In this document: one piece after another, positions 57,780 to 64,000 of the stretch
How positions within the stretch are numbered: position 1 is the stretch's first letter
How the letters are laid out: each line of letters begins with the position of its first letter
DNA from: Callaeas wilsoni
Lineage: Eukaryota; Chordata; Aves; Passeriformes; Callaeidae
Direction of reading: 5' to 3'
DNA length: 64,000 nt
Assembly: GCA_013398955.1 (NCBI GenBank)
Contig: VWPU01024633.1
Location: 1-64,000 of the forward strand
Made by a program: the position numbers and the translations under genes
The notes under the pieces: model-generated
Database searches by the model: none
Seen by the model: the letters and a program-made list of their open reading frames with translations, nothing else
What the model was told of the DNA's origin: nothing

Positions 57780-58220
57780 TTCTAATATCAAGCAAAATGC
57801 CTGAAGAATAAATTGCTCCTATCAGAAATAAAGCATTTTAGTTCTGCCAGAAGCAGAGAGATCTGTGTTTGTAAGTCCCTCCAAAGGCAACTCCATCTTT
57901 CCTGTTTTCCTCTCATTTTCTTTTGATGCACGAAGCCTGCACGTTGCAGTGCTGTGATTGGATTCAGCTTTGGAGCAGTGTAATTGTAAATATTCATTGG
58001 AATCCAAGCTGGTTTTCCCAAGTCTCTCTTAAAAGCTTTGCAGTTATACAAACAGCTATGGCTCTGCATTAGCCTCACAGCCTGGAGGCTGCCTATTCCT
58101 CCCCAGCCTCAAAGTCTGCTCTGTCAGAGACTGCATGGAGAGAAATCAGCCTTGCCAACCATTTTAATCAACACGCTATTATTTTCTTTATTCCCTCTTT
58201 AATGACTGTGCTGTAGAACT
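57780..58220. promoter_or_regulatory. Candidate conserved noncoding block
   Basis: The texture is AT-balanced and non-repetitive, with words such as AGCAGTGTAATTGTAAATATTCATTGG, ATTTTAATCAACACGCTATTATTTTC and TTTAATGACTG grouped within 440 bp. It looks like a developmental enhancer in a gene desert. No direct evidence of function is visible. Confidence 0.3.
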
Positions 58221-58379
58221 GGCTCTCAGATACAGGTACCCAGTGGGGTTCCTCACTGGCATCTACACAAATAACATGGCTCACCTTGGCTTGCAGTTCC
58301 CCTGAGTGTCCTGGCCGTGTGTTTCAGTCCCTGTCTCTCTGCTGATGTTGAGAGGGTGTCTGTGAACGTCTCTGAGTCC

Positions 58380-58437
58380 TGAGATATGGTATATGGTATG
58401 TGGTATACAGTACGTGGTCTATGGTATAGGGTATTAT
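58380..58437. repeat. TATGGTA/TGTGGTA short tandem repeat
   Basis: About eight imperfect 7-8 bp units (TATGGTA, TATGGTATG, TGGTATACAG, TGGTCTATGG) run together, followed by GGGTATTATG. It is a local microsatellite without apparent function. Confidence 0.8.
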
Positions 58438-60190
58438 GCCTGTGACCCTTCCTCCCTCCTCTGTGAACACTCTGTTGCTGCTCTCGTACAGTGGGGCAAG
58501 GCAAAGGGCAGCAGGCTCCTACAGCCCCTGAGGAGCTGAGGCAAGCTCTGTCCATCAGCCAGACCCTGCTCTTGCCTGTGCCAGCCCTGCACAGCCAAAC
58601 TGCCTGCCCCAAGTGGATTGTACTCTCCAGGTGGTCTCCAACTGCAGCCATGTCCTGCACAACTCATTTGCAGAGCAGCACATGCAAGAAACTGCACACA
58701 GCTATTCTGCTGAGAGGGAAATTGAATCCAAAAGTTCTGATAGCATATCTACACTCCCATCTCTGCCTCATCCACTCATGTGTTCCCCACCATGGGCGGG
58801 ACTCTGGCCAAAGCCTGTGGCACAGCAGCATATGTAATGCAGATGGTGGTATTGGAGCCTTCATCACCCACTGACCTCCTCCAGGCTCTGCTTGCTCCTT
58901 TCAGCATGTGTTACAGCCTCCCGGGGAGCCTGGGACCAGGCAGGTTGGCAGTAAAAGGGGAAACACTGAAGGAGACTGCGGTGGGGCTCTCGGAAAGGCA
59001 GAGCTGCGTTACAGGGTAGGAGCAGGGATAGGTTTAGGAAATGAACAGCACTGGTGTGAACGTCAAGAGGCTGATAGTCCGTCTTCCAGTTCTGAGACAG
59101 GGGAACCTAGAAGTACCCTACATATTGTGTGTCTGTCCTTAAAGCTCTCTTGTGATGCAGGATCCTCAGGCCCTGGCAGTCTGTTCACCCGCTCTGTTCT
59201 TCTTCCCTTTAGAAAACTGTTCCTAACCCAAATCTTTCCTGGTGGAGGCTCTGGCCAGTAGTTCTTGAGTGTTCCTTCATGGACATTGAGAGCAGATAGT
59301 TTTTTTCCTCTTTCCAGGAGTTTCTTACATACAGCTGATGTTGTGATCTCCCTCAGTCATGCAGAAATAAAAAACAAAAACCTAAACCCCAACAAAACAG
59401 CCAGATCATAAATCACGAAAGAAACCCTGTCTAGTAGAACTCTCTGCCACAGAGAGCAGTAGCTACAAGAGCAGATGCCCTGTGAAAGCAGATAAAGTAA
59501 TGAGGGCTTTATAAAGGTAACAGGTCCCAGAGTCAAAACCGCTTATGGAGAAAAATTCCCCGCTCCTGTAGATCCATATCTTCTGGTGGCAGCCACCAAA
59601 GTGTCCTGTTCGTCTCTTTTCCCATCTCAAGGTCAGCTGCCTTCAGAATGTGGTGAAGGAGACATCCCTGGGGAAAGTCCAGCCCTCAGCTGAAGGGAAG
59701 GAATGTGGAAGACCACATGGTCACAAAGAAGGGCTGGATGTTGAAACATGCCCAATGGCAGGAGCAGAAGGAACCTGTCCCTGGGGTCCCTGTGGGAATC
59801 CATCCTCTCCTCTCCAGATACAACACGTCACCTTTGTCCCACCTGTGCTGTGGCACTGTGACCCCTCAGCAGCTGCCAGGGGAGGGTGTGTACCAGTGGA
59901 CACACAGCCTGGAGCCCCACCAAGGTCTCTGGTGTAAGAACACACTGGTCCTTTTGCTGCACAGCTCTGGTGCAGAGGAGTCTTCATGGCATGAGCTGGA
60001 AGCACAGTCCTTCCTTTCCAACTCCATTTTGCAAAACAGCCAGAGCACTGTTCTTCAGCACTCCTGCTTAGATGATTTATCCAGGTCATGGTGAGGACAA
60101 CTGGCTAACTGAGGTTAACAGCTTTCTCAGTTTCATTTCAAAAAGACATTAGCATGGGGGCTGTATTAAAGAATGATACGCCAAATCCTA
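58438..60190. other. Intergenic DNA, nothing firmly recognised
   Basis: No exons were found. The words CTCTCTGCCACAGAGAGCAG near 59,437-59,460 echo the ACTCCCTGCCACAAGATG region of old CR1/L3-type elements, but the match is too short to call. Confidence 0.45.
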
Positions 60191-60519
60191 ATTCGTTCAC
60201 CAGGAGAGCTCATGATCGGGTGGGGGACTAAGTTGACAAGCAGGACGGTCCTGCCGGTCTTTCTGTAAAGGGCAGGATAATAACTCCGGCTCCTAGTGCT
60301 AAATTACACCTGGCACTCCTTGCAGAGGAATCCTGCTGCCTGCTGCAGGGACTCAGGACCACCAGCCTTGGGAGGCCCAGACCCCCACAACAGAAACTGT
60401 ATCAGCAGCTGGGGCTGGCTCAGAAAAATGGACTGGAGTCCTTCCATTGGGAAGAAGGATGTTGCGAAGAAAATATGACACCTATAAAATCAAAAGTGTC
60501 ATAGGAAGGTGGTTAAGGA

Positions 60520-60725
60520 GTGACTGTCATGATCTTTTCCAATAAAATGGTGGAATTTGTTAGGGGACAGGTTCAAAACAAACCATAGGAGGTGGCTTCT
60601 TATGCAAGCATGGTCAAGCAGGGGAACTCACTGCTACAGGACTTTGCAGAAGCTGGATAAGATCTGAGTTACAAAATTGGTTTGACAAATTATGGACGAG
60701 AATTCCTCAAGGGCTGTTAAATACA
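60520..60725 (+). mobile_element. Ancient CR1/L3-type LINE fragment
   Basis: The plus strand reads CAAAACAAA.CATAGGAGGT..CTTCTTATGCAAGCATGGT.AAGCAGGGGAACTCACTGCTACAGGACTTTGCAGAAGCTGGA...TTGGTTTGACAAATTATGGACGAG. This parallels the conserved 3' segment (GGAATTC.CTGCCACAGGATGT...GGATTAGACAAATTCATGGAGG) of ancient CR1/L3 elements. It is strongly diverged. Confidence 0.6.
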
Positions 60726-61044
60726 AAGGCTCCCCCTTGGGCTCAGGAAGCCACTTCACCACAGAAGGTGGGGGAGCATCTTGGTGAATTTCACAAGCTT
60801 CCCCTGTTGTTCCCAGGGGAAAAGAGCTCTTTCCCAGACAGGGCCATAAGCTGCTGCTGGACACAGAGCCAAGTGGAACACTGTTCTGCCACAGAATATT
60901 GTTATAATTTTATATAACAAGGCTTGATGCTCAGTACTTTAATTGGGAGGTTTGTGAGAGAAAGTTGAGAGCTAGGCTGTTTTATCTGCCGCTTTCACAC
61001 TGAAACCAACAGCAAGGCTCAGCTGAATTCAGTATCAATGGATG

Positions 61045-61368
61045 AAGGGAAGGGAAGGGAAGGGCGGGGAGGGGGGGGGGAGGAGGGGGGGGGGGGAGGG
61101 GCGGGGGGGGGGGGGGAGAGGAAGGGGAGAGGAAGGGAGGGGAAAGGGGGAGAGGGGGGGGGGAGGGGAGGGAGCGGGGAGGGGGGGGGGAGGAGGGGGG
61201 GGGGGGAGGGGCGGGGGGGGGGGGGGAGAGGAAGGGGAGAGGAAGGGAGGGGAAAGGGGGAGAGGGGGGGGGGAGGGGAGGGAGCGGGGAGGGGGGGGGG
61301 AGGAGGGGGGGGGGGGAGGGGCGGGGGGGGGGGGGGAGAGGAGAAGGGGGGGGAAGGGAAGGGAAGGT
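61045..61368. repeat. G-rich polypurine array with a 110-bp unit
   Basis: About 320 bp of G with scattered A and rare C on the plus strand. The word AGGAGGGGGGGGGGGGAGGG recurs at 61,081, 61,191 and 61,301, so the unit is 110 bp, present nearly three times. Edges are GGGAAGGGAAGG. It is a strong G-quadruplex candidate. Composition mirrors the C-rich array at 54.8 kb in opposite orientation. Long frames through it are artefacts. Confidence 0.92.
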
Positions 61369-62838
61369 GTGTCCTTGCCACCCTGCCATGCTGTCCTTGC
61401 ACAAATCAACACACGGTCATCCATATGCATATGCAGAACAAAACAAAGGCACATGCTGACCCTCTCCTGCATTCATCCATCTGCCACCATCCACAAACAC
61501 AGACAAAGGCACATACATCCTGCTCCCACCTTCACTGTGGGCAGTTGGAATGTGGGCTTGCCACGAGCGGCTCAGCCCACATGCTGGGCTGGCTCCTCAC
61601 ACAGCGAACAATGGATGATGTGGAAGTAAATAGAACAACATCTCATAACTTTCCTTCAAATGTAATAAATGTAATCAGTGCATTGTGTTCATATATATTG
61701 CAATGTATGTATCATTAGATATATGAACATATTCATAGGAATATATTTATTATCACCACATTAAATGAAACAAAGTATCTCCACTTTGACTAATAAGGGG
61801 AACACTCCCCCCCAACCCTATTTTAAATGCTGCCCTCTGAGCTGCTGCTTTAGACAGACCAGCAGTGCTGAGCTCATCCTGTCATCCAGTATGCTGGTAC
61901 CTGGTGCTCCAATGTCAAAAGTACCTGGTTTATCCTACCAGAACCCTAAGCATATTTCACTAGCAAGTTGTTAAAATAGACACATTTTTTTAATGGCTTA
62001 TGTGGTGCTGAAGGGGATGACAAGTGGATCCAGGTTAAGCAGTGTACGGCAGCAGGAGTTCCCCAGGTTTCCAGGATCAGCTCTCCTCAGCCCTCTTTGC
62101 CATGTGGATCCGAATGAGACCTTGTGGTTGGAGTCCACTGAGGAATGCTGGTGCCTGAGCAGACATCAGGCAGACAGCCTGATGGCTGCAGAGGTGGGAG
62201 CGATGTCCTTTCCCAAGCCAGGCTCAAATGCAGGGCGAACACACTGAGCAAAGGGTCTGACTCCTGCAGCTTTTGAAATACAGAGGTCGGTGGCAGGGCA
62301 GGGGCAAACAGACCCAGCATGGTGTAGGCTGGCACAGGCTGCCCAGCAGGCCTCCAGCAGGCAACGAGGGTGCTCCCACTCTGATGTCCAGGAGCAAGCT
62401 GAGGGTTTTGTCCACAGCAGCATGGCTGAACAGGTCTGAGCAAGCCTAATCTCCTGGTTTACAGCATGAAAATGTCACCACTAGCCAGGACAGCTCTGTC
62501 CTGAGGCAGTGTCTTTGTGTCCATCCTCTTCTTGTCTCTCCAAGGTCAGCAGCAAGAGCAACACCCATATCATCTGTGTGTGACAGCCATCACAACCCCG
62601 CAGCAACTGCAATCCCACCACCCATTTACAGCCAGCAGAGCTGTAGCCATCTCCCTGCTGCCCCCGACCTTCCCCTCCTCATTGGGAGGTGACAGACTCT
62701 ACTCTCACATCTTCAGCCCTTCCTTATGCTGCCATGTAAACAAGAGCAGCAGATTATCATTATTGCTGTGAATGCATCAGACAGAGTTCCCTTTCAGCCT
62801 GGGCTGCCAAGCTAGAGTGGACTGGTATCCTCTCCTAC
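61369..62838. other. Intergenic or intronic DNA, nothing recognised
   Basis: An AT-rich tract at about 61,640-61,760 and otherwise unremarkable sequence. It may be intron between the coiled-coil exons at 62.8 kb and those below 49.5 kb if they belong to one minus-strand gene. Confidence 0.45.
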
Positions 62839-63394
62839 CTGCTTCAAGCTCCCTTCCGTAGCTGGTGGCTGGCCCCCAGGTCCTGTCTGAGCTGCTGCTC
62901 TGGCTGCATTTCTGCTCCAGGTCTGCCTGCCTCTCCCTCTGTTTGGTCTGCAGTTGATAGATCCTCTGCTCTTGAGCATCCAGCTATTGACCCGCCCAGG
63001 GAAAGAAAGAAAAAATGGAAAAAAAAATCAATTAATACTAAACGGCTTAACAAAACCCTGAACAGCACAGACCTGATGCTGCTGGGGGTGGGGATTGGCA
63101 GGAGGAGACACCCCCTGCACATTTGCTGCAAAAATCTGATGTTCTGGGAGCAGGAAGCCAATATGGTAGGTGCGATTTGACATGCTTGCTCGCAGCGGGC
63201 AGACATGTCCAACTCGGGAAAGCAGAGACTCTGCCCACTGGGGCACCTGCCTCTGCTCACGGGTGGGGTGTCAGACTCCCGTGGTGAGGGAAGCAAAGAG
63301 CCACTGAGCAAGACCAAAGTTATTCTAACCAGTAACCAAACATCCAGCTCCTGTTGCAGCTGCGTGTTGAGCTCTTCAGGCATTTTCCCTGTTT
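62839..63394 (-). pseudogene. Two coiled-coil exons, possibly upstream part of the PMFBP1-like gene
   Basis: The exon 63,394 to about 63,337 (or 63,343) encodes GKMPEELNTQLQQELD after a CAG acceptor. The exon 62,983-62,839 encodes LDAQEQRIYQLQTKQRERQA between a TAG acceptor and a GTAGGA donor. Ending the first at the weaker GTTTGG donor keeps phase 0 into the second. In the second exon the coiled-coil pattern moves to another frame (EQQLRQDLGASHQLRK) about half-way, suggesting a frameshift. Strand, coiled-coil character and similar decay suit the gene at 46.5-49.5 kb, but a separate gene cannot be excluded. Confidence 0.4.
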
Positions 63395-63403
63395 CTGCTG
63401 TCC

Positions 63404-64000
63404 TCAGGGCAGAGCAGAAGGGGCTCAGGTACCCCACAGCCTGTCCGTCTCCTTCCCGTTCTGCCTGAACAGGAGGGGCTCTAAGGGTTCAGCTGTTCAC
63501 GTCTTGGTGTCCCAGCTCCAAGGCGTTTGCACAAGGCGGAATCGGGAAAGAATCATGAATGTCAACCAAGGAGCATTAGCATGACAAGACTCAAGTATCG
63601 ACCCCAGCCCCGGAGCCACTCTCCCCGATGCCTTGGCCATTTACCCCTGGGGGATGCTGCTCATCTTCTTGTGATGGATGAGAGAAGCCACAGCCAGCAG
63701 GCACTGTATGGCTCCTGCCCTTCTAAGGATGGGGAGGCAAGAGAAAATGCTGGCCACGCAGCTTAGGAGTTGGTCTGCTTGGTGGTTTAAATTCAGCATA
63801 AGAACTCCTCTGCATTGCTGCCTGGGGATTGTGCCATGCCCTGCCATAACCAAGCGTCCTGCATGTGGTGACGTGGTCCTGGCAGGTGAGAACAGCATCC
63901 TGCTTCTGCTGCTCAGATATACCTGGAAGCAGCCCTGTGTCCTGGAGAAAGGGGCCTCCAGAGCTTCTTGCAAGCACTGCCTGGCCACCACCCCCTTGGC
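63404..64000. other. Window end, nothing recognised
   Basis: No exon with convincing splice sites or family resemblance was seen. If the coiled-coil gene continues, its 5' exons lie further right on the plus coordinate and may include unrecognised short exons here. Confidence 0.4.

Noticed and set aside
61038..61718. 226-codon glycine-rich frame and the opposite proline-rich frames
   Set aside because: They come from the G-rich array and run out into unrelated DNA with no splice or start context.

Overview
The window is avian nuclear DNA. Four complete genes can be assembled exon by exon with canonical vertebrate splice sites (plus one GC donor). CR1 retroposon fragments point to a bird, and introns and intergenic gaps are short. 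Gene order is the vertebrate ATXN1L - ZNF821 - IST1 - DHODH - (HP) - DHX38 - PMFBP1 block, human 16q22, which I believe corresponds to chicken chromosome 11. The species cannot be told from the sequence.

Layout. 1-6,612: single coding exon of ATXN1L (+) with a 4.2-kb 3' UTR. 6,613-8,626: convergent intergenic DNA. 8,627-19,448: ZNF821 (-), six coding exons, 411 codons. 20,150-21,560: CpG island shared head to head with IST1 (+; nine coding exons, 363 codons, 22,387-27,648). DHODH (+; nine exons, 388 codons, 28,570-32,044) starts about 165 bp after the IST1 poly(A) signal. 32,290-34,770 shows no gene. 34,775-36,102 is a broken haptoglobin gene (+) in its ancestral position. DHX38/PRP16 (+; 26 coding exons, 1,229 codons) fills 36,656-45,957. 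Tail to tail with it lie coiled-coil exons on the minus strand, identified by position as PMFBP1; some carry in-frame stops.

From 49.5 kb to the end the DNA is gene-poor. It holds conserved-looking AT-balanced blocks, CR1 fossils, a CpG island with an NRF1-type site at 52.8-53.4 kb, a C-rich array at 54.8 kb, a G-rich array at 61.0 kb, and two further coiled-coil exons at 62.8-63.4 kb. This looks like the edge of the ZFHX3 gene desert, judged by known synteny only.

The genes share no pathway: transcription co-regulation (ATXN1L, ZNF821), ESCRT-III membrane remodelling (IST1), pyrimidine synthesis (DHODH), haemoglobin scavenging (HP, dead here), splicing (DHX38) and sperm head-tail attachment (PMFBP1, possibly decaying). 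The most notable observation is the haptoglobin relic: chicken is reported to lack haptoglobin, and here its corpse sits between DHODH and DHX38.
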